Source: Jaapia argillacea MUCL 33604 (Eukaryota; Basidiomycota; Agaricomycetes; Jaapiales; Jaapiaceae). Taken from it: 64,000 nt of DNA. Below are positions 1 to 10,612 of this stretch, one piece after another. The stretch lies in contig KL197739.1 of the NCBI GenBank assembly GCA_000697665.1, positions 251,673 through 315,672 of the forward strand. The letters run 5' to 3'. A program made the translations under genes and the position numbers. The stretch's first letter is position 1. Each line of letters begins with the position of its first letter. A model generated the notes under the pieces. It was not told the DNA's origin, did not search any database, and saw only the letters and a program-made list of their open reading frames with translations.

Positions 1-111
1 GACTAAAGTATCTCAAACTGACGATGAAAAGGAGAAGAACATTCTAGAGTTTCAGAATTGCTTAGACATTAATGGATCGTTGTCAAATAAGGAAAGATCA
101 GAACCCAAAGG

Positions 112-486
112 TGTTAGGGCAACACTATCCAAACAACAAGGCCACCAGTCTTAAAGGATGTGGAATACTGGTGATGGTGAAAGGTAAGATTAAGAATATG
201 CTGATGAGGATGAGTATATAGGCTGAGGACCAATGACTTAGGCAGACATCCACATAATAGTGGTAATCCTAAGAGATTGAAGCTGGGGTAGTACTACAGT
301 ACAGGGGTTTATATATCTATGCCAAGGCTTGCTGACTAAGCATTGGCTGAGTAAGCTAGTGCTGACTAATTATTCTAGAAGGTTCTAGTAACCTCCAGCA
401 GATTCTCTTCTATCATCATGTGACTAGTCATGTGACTAGTCATGTGATATGACCATTTAAGGAAACAGAAATGCTGACTCCTGACA
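112..486 (+). mobile_element. Solo LTR, family A, copy 1
   Basis: A 375-bp block begins TGTTAGGGC and ends CTCCTGACA, the TG...CA ends expected of a long terminal repeat. It is flanked by a 5-bp direct duplication AAAGG (107-111 and 487-491). Two further copies lie in the window, at 2379-2741 (inverted) and 7673-8075. No gag or pol stands next to it, so it is best read as a solo LTR left by recombination of an LTR retrotransposon. It carries a small TGACTAGTCATG tandem near its 3' end. The copies are very similar by eye, which suggests fairly recent activity. The superfamily cannot be told from the LTR alone. Confidence 0.85.
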
Positions 487-491
487 AAAGG

Positions 492-1979
492 TGGTCTCTT
501 TGGACTAATAGGCAGTGGGAAAGATGAGGTCATGTCCAGACTGGTTCTTTTCTCATGCAGAGTGAGAGACTGAGAATAGGAGAAGCTGATTGGCTAGAGA
601 AATTGAAATAAGTGGAGAAATGGGCCCCAAGAAGTGGAGTATCAACTCTGTTGTTTGGAACTGATGATTGGATGATAAGTGAGAATGAGACCATGAGTGC
701 TTACTAATATTCTGTATACCCATTCTGAGTAATTCTCTAGCAGTGACCTCATTGCTTAGGTAAGCCTAGAATTTAGTATATAAGGAGCCAGGAAATACCT
801 AGAAAATCAGATTATTTTTGCCCCCACCCTTCACCTCTGTGTGAAGTCTGAAATTCAGTGTGGAACTCCAGTCCCCTCAAACACTAGTTTGCACCCCGTC
901 TGAAACACATTCCAGGTTGACCAGTGAAGAGTGGTTCTATATTGAACCACCTACTGATATCACAACAGACTCTCTCTGCCATCACATGATAGGCATGACA
1001 GAAGTTGTTGACGATGTCAGCCATCCCCATGAGAGGAGACATTGAATGCAGAAGACATATTTCAGCTCCAAAGTACATGATGGGCAATGCCCTTCTATAT
1101 TGGTATCTATACTCAATCTCTGGACAGCCTGAGAACAACAATGGCTCCTGGCCATAGCTGGTGTTCACTGGCAGATGTCAGTTGAGAGTTTAGGGCAAGA
1201 CAGAACCCTCATCCAGTGTTTACCATGTGAAGCACTGGAATAATCCAGCACTCAGAAAACCTGAGTCAAGTGATGCTATTCAAATGGCTACTGAGACTTT
1301 TTGCAATTCTTTGGAGCTAAATTTGCATTTTTTATGGGAGAGAAGTGTAAGCATGAGGATTTATGCTTCTGAGGAGCCTCATCACCTAAGGCAGATTTTT
1401 TTATCTGGCTAAGTGTGAAAGCAAGCAATATTTAGGAGGGATGCTGTAACAGGCATTTCCTGGGGATTACTCTCCAGAATTCCTCTGTATTGAGTGTAGG
1501 GAGAAGTCAGTTGGAGTTTGAATACCTTAGATGTATTTGTATAGTTACTCTTCCAGAATACATTCATCATTTACAGCCTATTCATAATTGGCCTCCTCTG
1601 AGAGAGCACTGACTGCATGAAGTGTGACGGGCAGGGATCAACCTGTGTCGCCACTACATGAGGAGTCAGTGTTGTCAGAAGGGCTGGCAAGCCTAGAGCC
1701 CTGGCACTGAGGTGTGAAGACCTCGGTTGCCTCGTAGGTAGCCCATAGTTGTTACACATGTATGAATGTGCTTCCAAGGCCACAGCTGTCTGCAGTCTCA
1801 GAATGAATGACCACAGAGCACACACACCTTTGCATATGCCCTAAGTGGGGTTGAATGGGACTTGGTCATGTTCAGTAGAGTATAGTCTCGCTACTCAGCC
1901 CTCTCTAAGAGGCTGAGTCTCGAGGATAGCTGGTAAATATAAGAAAGCCTACTTCACACAGTCAGCGCTCTCTCAGGGG
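492..1979. other. AT-rich repeat-region DNA without a recognisable gene
   Basis: The short open frames here (for example around 860-1170 and 1571-1825) resemble no family I know and overlap each other on both strands. The stretch contains a 45-bp fragment of the 233-bp dispersed repeat at 1226-1270. Nothing else is supported. Confidence 0.6.
1226..1270 (+). repeat. 233-bp dispersed repeat, 5' fragment
   Basis: It matches the first 45 bases (TGTGAAGCACTGGAATAATC...) of the repeat that is complete at 8085-8317. The similarity stops abruptly after the CTGAGTCAAG segment. Confidence 0.75.
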
Positions 1980-4112
1980 AGGCCGGTTGTGAATAGTACG
2001 CAACTCTCTCTCTCTCTCCCAAACCATATCCTCCAAATAATCTCTCTTCTGCTCAGTCCTCCCATCCAACTCATCACATTCTCTCTCCAAGGCGACTACC
2101 AACTGTCACAGCTCTTGGACCTGATGTTCAAAGTCAGCTATAACAGAGGAGTGATGTTCAGTGATACTGTTGACTAGGTAGAGGACAGCATTGTAGGTGT
2201 CCATGATGGTGTCAATTGCTCCATCATAGTATGGCATCAGATCTTCATGCATGGCATAGTGAATGTACAAGAATTGTAGTCGACTGAGGCATTGTCGATG
2301 GAGGAAATGGAAGTGTCCCAAAGCATCATAGTTTGAATGAGGGCTGGTGGGTTGGAGATGAAACAAGGAGATCATAATTGTCAGGAGTCAGCATTTCTGT
2401 TTCCTTAAATGGTCATATCACATGACCAGTCACATGATGATAGAAGAGAATCTGCTGGAGGTTACTAGAACCTTCTAGAATAATTAGTCAGCACTAGCTT
2501 ACTCAGCCAATGCTTAGTCAGCAAGCCTTGGCATAGGTATATAAACCCCTGTACCGTAGTTCTACCCCAGCTTCAATCTCTTAGGATTACCACTATTATG
2601 TGGATGTCTGCCTAAGTCATTGGTCCTCAGCCTATATACTCATCCTTATCAGCATATTCTTAATCTTACCTTTCACCATCACCAGTATTCCACATCCTTT
2701 AAGACTGGTGGCCTTGTTGTTTGGATAGTGTTGCCCTAACAATAATAGATAGTGAGCTGTGTTCTGAAAGAGGCCAGAGACTTGGGCTGACAGTTGGATA
2801 GAGAGGGTATCTGGGCCAGTGAAGGGACCTGGGTTTGAGCTGGAAGTGTCTGTGGAGAATTAGCTATGTCTACATAAGGTGTCAGGTGGAGGGCACATTC
2901 TTCATGACTGTGAAGGGAGGGTATAATGCAATTGACTATAAGTGTGCCCATTGGGTGAGCTGTGGATAATTGTTAGCAAAAGGCATCCAGAAACCATGAG
3001 TCTCAGAAAAAAACATACCAATATCCAGTTCTTTTAGAGAATTAGCTAGGTGAAGCACTGTATCTTGATTTAACTTCTTGAACATCGTTCTCATCTCCAA
3101 GACAATGATGATGAATAGAGAATATAAACTACCTGAAAAGATACTTAGCAATTTGGAGAAGGAGAGAGAAACAAAACTTACCTCCTGCAGAAAGACAAGC
3201 ATACTTGGAACCATTACAAACCCACTTCTTGAAATCACCACACCCTGGGTGTCTACAGAATGCCTGAACATGGTGGTCATATACATCTTGAATGGTCTTG
3301 CAGGGACATCCTTGGGCTTCTTCACATGAGTTGTCATTGGCTATAGTACTGAGGATAGAATATCAGATATTCAATCAAGGAATCAATGTTTATCATAACA
3401 AAGGCCTTCAACCTCATATACCCAAATATGCACTTGAATGTCATCTCACACAATGTTGACTCATTCTGTACACATACTGAAGCCACCTCCTCCAGCTCTT
3501 CGCCCACTATTGAGGACCAGGATCGAGACACTCCATTGACCATGGATATGACTCTATCCATCCAACCCTCAGTCTCATTGCTCAACTCCCCACCCTGGCG
3601 ACAATGTCCTGCAAATTCTGAAATGAAGGTGGCAGAGGGCAGTGATATCTCCATCCTTCCATGCACAGCAGTCCAGAGTTGGTGCACTGGAACTTAATGC
3701 CCACCTCGGTTGCAAGAACTGCCCCTCCTCCTCCTCCCTCTCCCCCTTGTCCTCCCCTGCCCCTCTGAGCTTGATCTCCATCCTCAGCCCTGTCACCAAC
3801 ACCATCCCCATCACTACCCTCATCTCTCACATCATTCTCATATGGCCTACCTCTAACCCTCTGATGTGGTTGCCTTTGAACTAAGGAGCCAAATGTGGGT
3901 CGATTGCCATTGAGGGTGTTGTGGTTGCTGAAATATTCCTGTTGTTCTTTGGAGCAAATGGTTTGGCAAGCATATTGGAGGGAGTCAGCTACGAAAGGAG
4001 AGAGTTGAGGGAAATGCAAGGAACTGTCTGCATTCAGTGGATAAGTGATTGCAAGGATAGCGAGAACACAGAGAACCCAGAAGAGTGAGAACTCACAAAC
4101 GGAAGTGAACAT
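1980..4112 (-). pseudogene. Unrecognised multi-exon relic, split by a solo LTR
   Basis: Several minus-strand open frames follow one another: one at 4112-3582, others at about 3687-3334, 3337-2936 and 2951-2747, and a coiled-coil-like one at 2375-1990. The first begins with a hydrophobic, signal-like stretch (VLCVLAILAITYPL) and has a Gly/Arg-rich segment (GRGGQGGEGGGGG). The last is rich in heptad-like Leu and Glu. A solo LTR sits between the last two pieces. I do not recognise the family. It may be the remains of a transposable-element gene, and it carries several breaks. Whether all the pieces belong to one gene is inference. Confidence 0.35.
2379..2741 (-). mobile_element. Solo LTR, family A, copy 2 (inverted)
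   Basis: This 363-bp copy of the family A LTR lies in reverse orientation to copies 1 and 3. It reads TGTCAGGAG at its left and CCCTAACA at its right end and is flanked by the 5-bp duplication ATAAT (2374-2378 and 2742-2746), so it is a complete solo LTR insertion. It interrupts a longer minus-strand relic. Compared with copy 1 it lacks one of the CATGTGACTAG units. Confidence 0.85.
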
Positions 4113-4340
4113 CCAGTGAAGTCAAATCACTAATGCCAACCAGAGAAAGCAGAATGACCACAGAAAGAACAGGTGTGAACATTCAGTGAAGTCAGAATAG
4201 CCAATGCCAATGCAAAGCATGCATACAGATGTGAATGCAAAGTTGATTTGTGAATGCAAAGTTGAATCAAGAATGCGATGTTGAATCGAGAATGCTAAGT
4301 TGAATCGTAAACACTAAGATCATGAATGCTACACAGATCT
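4107..4340. repeat. Imperfect minisatellite of GTGAATGC-type units
   Basis: Units such as GTGAACATTCAGTGAAGTCA (about 4107 and 4173) and GTGAATGCAAAGTTGA follow one another with drift, each about 15-20 bp. The run continues as AATGC.A.GTTGAATCG units until about 4330. The motif complement (GCATTCAC) recurs further right, at 5395-5515. Confidence 0.6.
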
Positions 4341-5642
4341 GTGGCCTGTGAACTCCTTACAGTCTTGTGCATTCACTCCATCCACAGGTGTTTGTGTTCA
4401 CTCTGTCTTTGCACGCACATTCACTCTGTTTTCTGGTGTTCACTCTGTTCTTGGGCATTTGTCTTATTTATCTTTGCACCTCTATCTTGGGTGTTTGCTC
4501 TGTCTCTTAGGTGTTTGCTCTCTATCCTGGGTGTGTACTTTCCATCTCAGGTGCTTGGCTGTGTTTTCACAATTTCCTGTTGCTCTGTTGGCCTTGACAC
4601 ACCACCCCTAGACTTCAGGTATCAAGAACATGGAAGTGATCCACCCCCCTCCTCCACTTTTTCAACCTTTTCACTTATTTGCTTGCGGTTTCCTGTGCAT
4701 CTCAGGCACTTTGAACACATTTAATACCATCATGTTTGCCTCCTCACACTGCTCAAAATGATGCCTGCATTAAGGGATTTGGTTGGAAACTGGTGGAGCT
4801 ATAGGAGTTTTTGTGTTTTGGGAGATATTTGGTTATAACTTGGGATCCGTTGTATATATTCACTCAAATCTTGGATCATTCTGACCCCCTCAGTCTTCTC
4901 TTTTGATTGCCCTCCTTGCACCACTAATTGCTTCACTCCTTCCCCCCCATTTGCTTGTTTTTATTGTCACCCCACCCATGCCCCTGTACAACCCCAATTT
5001 TTTTTTCAATTCCTTTCATTCTTTCATCAAATTACATTTGATTCACTTGACTACTACTATGCTGTCCTCAACACCATATCATTGCTTCCCCTCAGAATTC
5101 CAATTTGATTGTAGATGTTATTGATCACCACAGTGAGAGTAGCCTTAGTAAGAACACAGGGAACTTGGATAGGCAAGAGTTGCAATGGCCATTGCCAATG
5201 CTAAAAGCACAAAAGTGAACACTACTAAGTCCAAGTGTGAATGCTGAAGGCTAAACACTACTACAGTAGTATAGGCACAGATGCCAGTCCAAGTACAAGT
5301 CCACTGATCTGCTGAGTGTGACACCTCCTCTTGCAATCTCTCAAGTTCTGCTAGTTCTCTCTTCAACACTGGCTCTTCATATTAAATTCATCAGGTGTTC
5401 ACTCTCTGTTACCTCAAGTTCACTTTCTATTATCAACATTCACTTTCTGCTATTGAGCATTCACTCTCTATAGTCTGCGCTCACTCTGTTATCAGCATTC
5501 ACCCTCTGTTGCTATTTTTCTTATTGCTCTCTGTCCTCTCTTGTCATCAACAACACCCCATCTTCAACTGTTACTCTTCATTGATGTATTTTCTCTCTCA
5601 ATCTTAGCTCAGTCTTTTTTGACCTCAATCATTCTCAGAATT
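4341..5642. repeat. Pyrimidine-rich repeats of TTCACTCTGT type; no gene seen
   Basis: Between 4375 and 4570 units such as TTCACTCTGT and GGTGTTTGCTCT recur every 15-25 bp. A second block at 5395-5515 has GCATTCACTCTCT-like units, roughly the reverse complement of the minisatellite at 4107-4340. The middle (4700-5390) is AT-rich with no recognisable coding. Open frames here are by-products of the repeats. Confidence 0.5.
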
Positions 5643-5746
5643 ATGGGGAAGACCACGATCTCTGATCTTCAAGATAGGATATGCCCTGCATGTTCACATG
5701 TGTACAGCAGGAAGGGAGGTATGCATTCCCACCTCTCTCAAGCTGG
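5643..5746 (+). pseudogene. Zinc-knuckle-like N-terminal fragment of a transposon protein
   Basis: An ATG at 5643 opens a frame with C-P-A-C...R-K-G-G-M-H-S-H-L-S-Q, a C2H2-like signature I associate with the first exon of large agaricomycete DNA-transposon proteins. The similarity ends exactly where the GGGGCCCTGTTTGG motif starts, so the fragment seems cut by insertion of the neighbouring Harbinger-type element. The family name is inference; the Cys/His pattern is seen directly. Confidence 0.4.
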
Positions 5747-5758
5747 GGCCCTGTTTGG
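5747..5758 (+). mobile_element. Harbinger-type terminal inverted repeat core
   Basis: GGCCCTGTTTGG is the inverse of CCAAACAGGGCC at 13237-13248 and 19327-19338. It stands about 230 bp upstream of a Myb/SANT-like gene, the usual companion gene of PIF/Harbinger elements. A clear 3-bp target duplication is not visible at this end. Confidence 0.45.
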
Positions 5759-5981
5759 GATCCCCAGGAACGTTCCTGTGGGCCCATTAGCTAGTCAGAT
5801 TTTACCCAAATAAGGAATCCTGATAGTTAGCTCCAAATCGGGATGCACAATCCTGTACGAAGTGTTTGGTGACACCTCCAGGAAGGTTTTTCATTTTCAC
5901 TCTCACATCACCCTTCCCTCTCATTGGAGGTTTTTCATCAAACAGACCTTCTACACCTGCTTCTTTCTTGGTTCTCACATG

Positions 5982-7172
5982 ATGTCAGGCTCTCAGAAGG
6001 ATAATCTGCCACCTCCAGCTTCAATGACTGTCATCCCTATTTCATCCAAGAAGAAACCTACCAAAGGTCCGAAATGTGCTTGGTGGAATCTCACCTGTGA
6101 CACAATCCTCATTGACAAGCTTAAGCTTCAAAAGGCTGATGGCAAACAGACCAACAATGCCAGCTGCAAGCAGGATGCCTGGACTGTCCTTGATCAGAAG
6201 CAAGAAGGAGAGCAGTTAGGTCTCCGAAGTCAGCCAAGGTATGCTTGACTCGCTGGACAGCAGTAAGCTCATTTATCCCTTTCATGACTTGTACTTCCTA
6301 TTCATGTTTGTGCCAGCTCAAGGCAGATTACGTGCTTGTGAAAAGTATGTGTGATCAGTCTGGTTGGGGCTGGGATTGTGAGAATCACCACATTGTTGTC
6401 TCAGATGACGTTTGGGACATCTATGTGAAGGTACTGTATTTCCGTGCTTTCCCTCCTCCTCATACATGTACTAAACATGACCTAAAGGCCCACCTAAAGG
6501 CTAAGCCCTGGTAGACCAACCCATTCCCACTCTTTGACAATATGGCTAATCTCATTGATGGTGGAGTGGTGATGGGAGAAAGTGCATTCGATCCCACTGT
6601 GAAGCAGACCACTGTACCACATGATAGGTCTCCAGAGTGGGGGGCAATTGGGGACGGGGATGGGGATGGTGATGACTCTCCCCTCGATCCACAGCTTATT
6701 GGTGAGGGAGGGCCACAGCCATCTGGTGGCAATTCCAGGCCTTCTCTGTCATCCTCGGAGTCTGAGGAAGAGGTTATGGAGGTATGTGATTTTGATAACT
6801 CTTGAGATTCATCCATAACCCTTTTTTTAGGTTCCTCCAGGTTCTAAGAAGCGTACTCGTGCAGTGTCCAACTCCTCTCCATCATCAGCCTTGTCAGGGA
6901 AGCGTCAGTGATCTGATGGCCATGGACAGAAGCCCAGCACTGGCTATGTGATGATGCAAGTCTCTGGCTCATTGAAGGAGGTTGCAGCTGCCCTTGCCAT
7001 CAACCATGCTGGACTTCCTGACCAAGATCGCAAGATGAAGGCTGTTTCAGTTCTTGAGGGTATCAGTAGTGATCTTCTCAGCGCAAAGGATAAGATTTGT
7101 TTCATGCAGCTTATCTGTGGGGATACTGGTGTTCTCCAACAAGGAGTTGTAGTTGGAGTTTGTTACTGCTGA
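5982..7172 (+). pseudogene. Myb/SANT-like DNA-binding protein of a Harbinger element (degraded)
   Basis: The first exon (5982 to about 6239) has the start of a Myb_DNA-bind_3-like domain: W-W-N...D..L...L..QKADGKQTNN...C.QDAWT. The second (about 6318-6430) continues with LKADYVLVKSMCDQSGWGWD and DDVWDIYVK. A third part (about 6490-6800) gives an acidic Ser/Glu-rich linker (SSSESEEEVMEV). The last (about 6830-7172) has the family's C-terminal region with STGYVMMQVSGSLKEVAAAL. In known Harbinger elements this protein helps bring the transposase to DNA. A frame reading as one protein needs splicing and has at least one stop (near 6910), so the gene is probably dead. The order and motifs are seen; the element assignment rests on the TIR and on the transposase at 18.1-19.2 kb. 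Confidence 0.65.
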
Positions 7173-7667
7173 GATACAATCACATTTGGTCTAGTGTCCT
7201 TCTTTGCCCTTCTTTCTATGATTTTGTTTAATTCACACCATCACATTCATTTGATCCACATTGTTTCCATCGCATAGAGTAATCACATAATCTATAGGGC
7301 CTCATTCTCTGCCCCTTCTTCTACATACTTTCCCCACATCTCCATTGCAATATTGTCCCAAAATAAAGTTGCCTGCTCCTTTTCCTGATATCTGATAGCT
7401 TTCTGTACTATAGATTGTTGACATCTACCTATGGCCAATATATGGAACTCTAAAACAGACTCATTTCTATATACAGCCTTGGGTTCTATGAAAAATCATG
7501 AACATCTTCTAAAGTTATGTAGATTAAAATGTTCTAGATCTGTCTGGGCCTATAGTATGTAAGAGCTCTAAATAGGGTTTTGCATTCCTTTTTTAGAAAC
7601 CATTGTCAAGTTCTTGGATCTAGAAACTGTTTTTCCTGATGAATCATTCAAAGGTTAATCATTCAAC
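7173..7667. other. AT-rich spacer
   Basis: No open frame or RNA gene is supported. The DNA is AT-rich and leads to the AAAGG duplication that flanks the third solo LTR. Confidence 0.6.
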
Positions 7668-7672
7668 AAAGG

Positions 7673-8075
7673 TGTTAGGGCAACACTATCCAAACAACAA
7701 GGCCACCAGTCTTAAAGGATGTGGAATACTGGTGATGGTGAAAGGTAAGATTAAGAATATGCTGATGAGGATGAGTATATAGGCTGAGGACCAATGACTT
7801 AGGCAGACATCCACAGACTTAGGCAGACATCCACAGACTTAGGCAGACATCCACATAATAGTGGTAATCCTAAGAGATTGAAGCTGGGGTAGTACTACAG
7901 TACAGGGGTTTATATACCTATGCCAAGGCTTGCTGACTAAGCATTGGCTGAGTAAGCTAGTGCTGACTAATTATTCTAGAAGGTTCTAGTAACCTCCAGC
8001 AGATTCCCTTCCATCATCATGTGACTAGTCATGTGATATGACCATTTAAGGAAACAGAAATGCTGACTCCTGACA
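7673..8075 (+). mobile_element. Solo LTR, family A, copy 3
   Basis: This is the third copy, in the same orientation as copy 1 and 403 bp long. Most of the extra length comes from a 20-bp unit (GACTTAGGCAGACATCCACA) present three times in tandem at about 7797-7856 and once in the other copies. It is flanked by AAAGG on both sides (7668-7672 and 8076-8080), the same five bases that flank copy 1, although the DNA beyond is unrelated. Ends are TGTTAGGGC and CTCCTGACA. Confidence 0.85.
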
Positions 8076-8084
8076 AAAGGCTTG

Positions 8085-8317
8085 TGTGAAGCACTGGAAT
8101 AATCTAGTGCTCAGAAAACCCTGAATTGAGCTGTGTCAGAGATGAAGAACACAAGCCCAACTCTGCAGAGAACAAGTCAATGATTACATAATACTATGCA
8201 GTTCCAAGCCATGTCCACCATGGACCAATTCTAACCCCAATCTTCAGCCATACCAGGAGGTCCTGAGTTCAATCCCCAGTGGCAACAGATGTGGTTGCAG
8301 TCAATCAGCTCCCAACA
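8085..8317 (+). repeat. 233-bp dispersed repeat, complete reference copy
   Basis: This is the most complete copy in direct orientation. It begins TGTGAAGCACTGGAATAATC and ends CAATCAGCTCCCAACA. At least ten full or partial copies on both strands lie between 1.2 and 18.1 kb. Its ends (TGTG...AACA) recall a very short LTR or TRIM element. It also holds GTTCAATCC (8266-8274), which fits an RNA polymerase III B box, but near the 3' side. No coding potential is seen. It starts 4 bp after the duplication flanking solo LTR copy 3. Classification is open. Confidence 0.75.
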
Positions 8318-10032
8318 AAAAGGTCTAGACTATGATAGACTGTTTAGTCACTGTTCTCCTGTGAGCCAATCAGAAGACAGAGAGAATTGGGGTTGTGAAT
8401 GATGTCAGTTCAGGAAAATGGGGTCTGACTACTGAATAGTGCAGTGTCCAGAAGTAAGACTGATCAGAAAGAAACAACATCACAGAAAACATTACTAATA
8501 CAACAACGCCACAGTTGTATGATGCAGGGAAGAGATAGAGTAGAATGAGAAACCACAATTGCAGGGAAAGAACATAGATAGAAAACAAACCAAAGGAAAA
8601 ATCTGTCCAAGTTAAGATGATAAGGAAATAGAATAGAATAGAAAATAGGGCGAGTTTTCAGACATAAATCTGTTATCTCATCTGACACCAGCTCACCCCA
8701 ACTCTTGAACAAATGCAAGTCCTTATCAAGGTGTCCAGGGGCATTATCTATCTCCCTCATTGTAGAATCTATGGTTCATTGGAGCTGGTTCATTGCCATC
8801 AGATGATATTATCTTTTCAAAGTTATTCTGATTTCATCACTGTAGAGACTCACTTCTGTGGTATTGCTTGGAGCTTGGAGGTGGTCAATTATCCAATCCT
8901 GGGCAACTTAGAGTCAGGGAGAGTATACTAACACCCAACAACTCTTTGGTAATGGTGGTCATTACTAGTTGTTAGGTAGAATTATCATTTTAGCATCCAG
9001 ATGTAGAGCCATGTCCTCAGAATTTTTTGGGTGTGGGCAAGAACCTCTCATCTATTACAGTCAGCAGCCTTGACTCAAGAAAAAGCTAACTGAAAGCCAG
9101 GGTATTAATTCTGCAGTACTCCACTGCATAGCCCTTCTCATCAAGAGCAGCTTATATATCAACGAGACAAACTAGTAGCAGATACATTGTGTATGAGTCA
9201 TGTCTGTACATAAATAAGATAAGAGGAAGGAAAAAGTGTAACACTTTTGGTATGGCTGACAATTGGGGGTTAGGATTGTTCCTTAGTGGATTTGGCTTGG
9301 AACTGCAATGGAGATTGACTTGAAAAAAAAAAAACCTTGTTGTATTCAATTTCTGGAGCCATACTATATATATCAAGTCATGGCACCAACCACTACAACA
9401 ACATTATCCTGCTTAGATCAATAGCACATAGACTAGGTACAGTACTCACCTGTCTGGTGATTATGGATTGTCATCAACAAGGCCCCACTCACAACAACTG
9501 AGTATAATCATCAGGAATTCTGTGCCCGTACTCATTCAATGCATGTTTCCTCTGTCCTTCAAGGTGACATGTCTTTGGCAAGAAGTAGTTGGGAATCTGT
9601 TGCTGGGATTCATTTGCTAGGGCAATGCTGCTGGGAGTGATATTATTGGGATCAACATTGCTATGAGTGAAGTAGCCAGGAGCAACAGCATTCACCTGTT
9701 TCTACACCAAGACAGCAACAACCTTGATGATGACCTTGATGATGGACATGCCAGCATTGTTCACACAGCAACCCAACCCAGCCCCTAAACAATGCCCAGG
9801 TATGTCCACTTTGAATTCCTTCCCAACAACCAATGTCCTTCCCAAGCTTTTGCTGCAATCTCCTCTGCAGATAATCTTTGGACACTGCTTCACAACCTGC
9901 AATTGTGCACTCTTACAACACACATGTTGACACCCTTCCCAAATTTCATGCCCTTCAATGGGCTTGCATGAAGAATGGTCCATCAATGACTGTTAAAAAG
10001 CCACAGCACTGCCAGAGGGTCTTCACCATAGT
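8318..10032. other. Repeat-region DNA, no supported gene
   Basis: The stretch contains a decayed reverse fragment of the 233-bp repeat near 9249-9330 and an A-run next to it. Minus-strand frames between 9489 and 9986 show short strings such as VNNAGM and NAVAPGYF that recall short-chain dehydrogenases, but they lie far too close together for such a fold. I do not call a gene. Confidence 0.5.
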
Positions 10033-10219
10033 CAGCAGCTGATTAATTGCAACCACATCTGTCCCCATAAGGGATTGAACTCATGTGAAGATGGGGGGCT
10101 AGAATTGGTCCATGTGGACATAGCTTGGAACTGCACAGTATTATGCAATTGTTGACTTGTTCTCTGCAGAGTTGGGCTTGTGTTCTTGAGCTCTGACACC
10201 ACCTGACTTGGGTTTTCTA
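10033..10219 (-). repeat. 233-bp dispersed repeat, reverse copy
   Basis: It reads from AGCTGATTAATTGCAACCAC to the CACCTGACTTGGG region and matches the reference repeat in reverse, lacking its first 30 or so bases. Confidence 0.75.
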
Positions 10220-10363
10220 TCACTCATGGAAAGCTAGCTGGGGTCTTCTTGTCCTTTCTCCTGGGTGGTGGTCCATGGTGGTGTTGTGGGATGGCATAGG
10301 AGATTTGTAAACTACAATACCAAGAATAGTGTGGAGGTATTGTACTAATTTAGTATAAGCCTC

Positions 10364-10475
10364 AAGTCAACAATTACATAATACTATGCAGTTCCAAGGC
10401 ATATCCACCATGGACCAATCCTAACCCCAATCTTCAGCCATACCAGGAGGTCCTGAGTTCAATCAGCTCCCAACA
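10364..10475 (+). repeat. 233-bp dispersed repeat, 3' half
   Basis: It matches the reference from AAGTCAACAATTACATAATA to CAGCTCCCAACA, with a short internal deletion before the CAATCAGCTCC end. Confidence 0.75.
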
Positions 10476-10612
10476 CTCCCCCCTGACCAGACACATCTGT
10501 CAATCCTCCAGACCATAGTCCCAACATCTCCACCATCTCACCAACCTTTACCCCATGTAATTCCTTCAACAGGATGTCAGCTGGCATCTCATCTGTCCTC
10601 AGATGTGCCACC

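Noticed and set aside
112-8075. Solo LTR copies 1 and 3 as the two ends of one full-length element
   Set aside because: Each copy is flanked on both sides by its own AAAGG duplication, an inverted copy with another duplication lies between, and no gag-pol reads in the interval.
8264-8275. The 233-bp repeat as a tRNA-derived SINE
   Set aside because: A B-box-like GTTCAATCC is present but sits near the 3' side, and no A box or poly-A/T tail was found, so the class is left open.
9489-9986. Possible short-chain dehydrogenase (VNNAGM and NAVAPGYF strings on the minus strand)
   Set aside because: In real members about 90 residues separate these motifs; here they nearly touch, and the glycine-rich start and YxxxK motif are absent.
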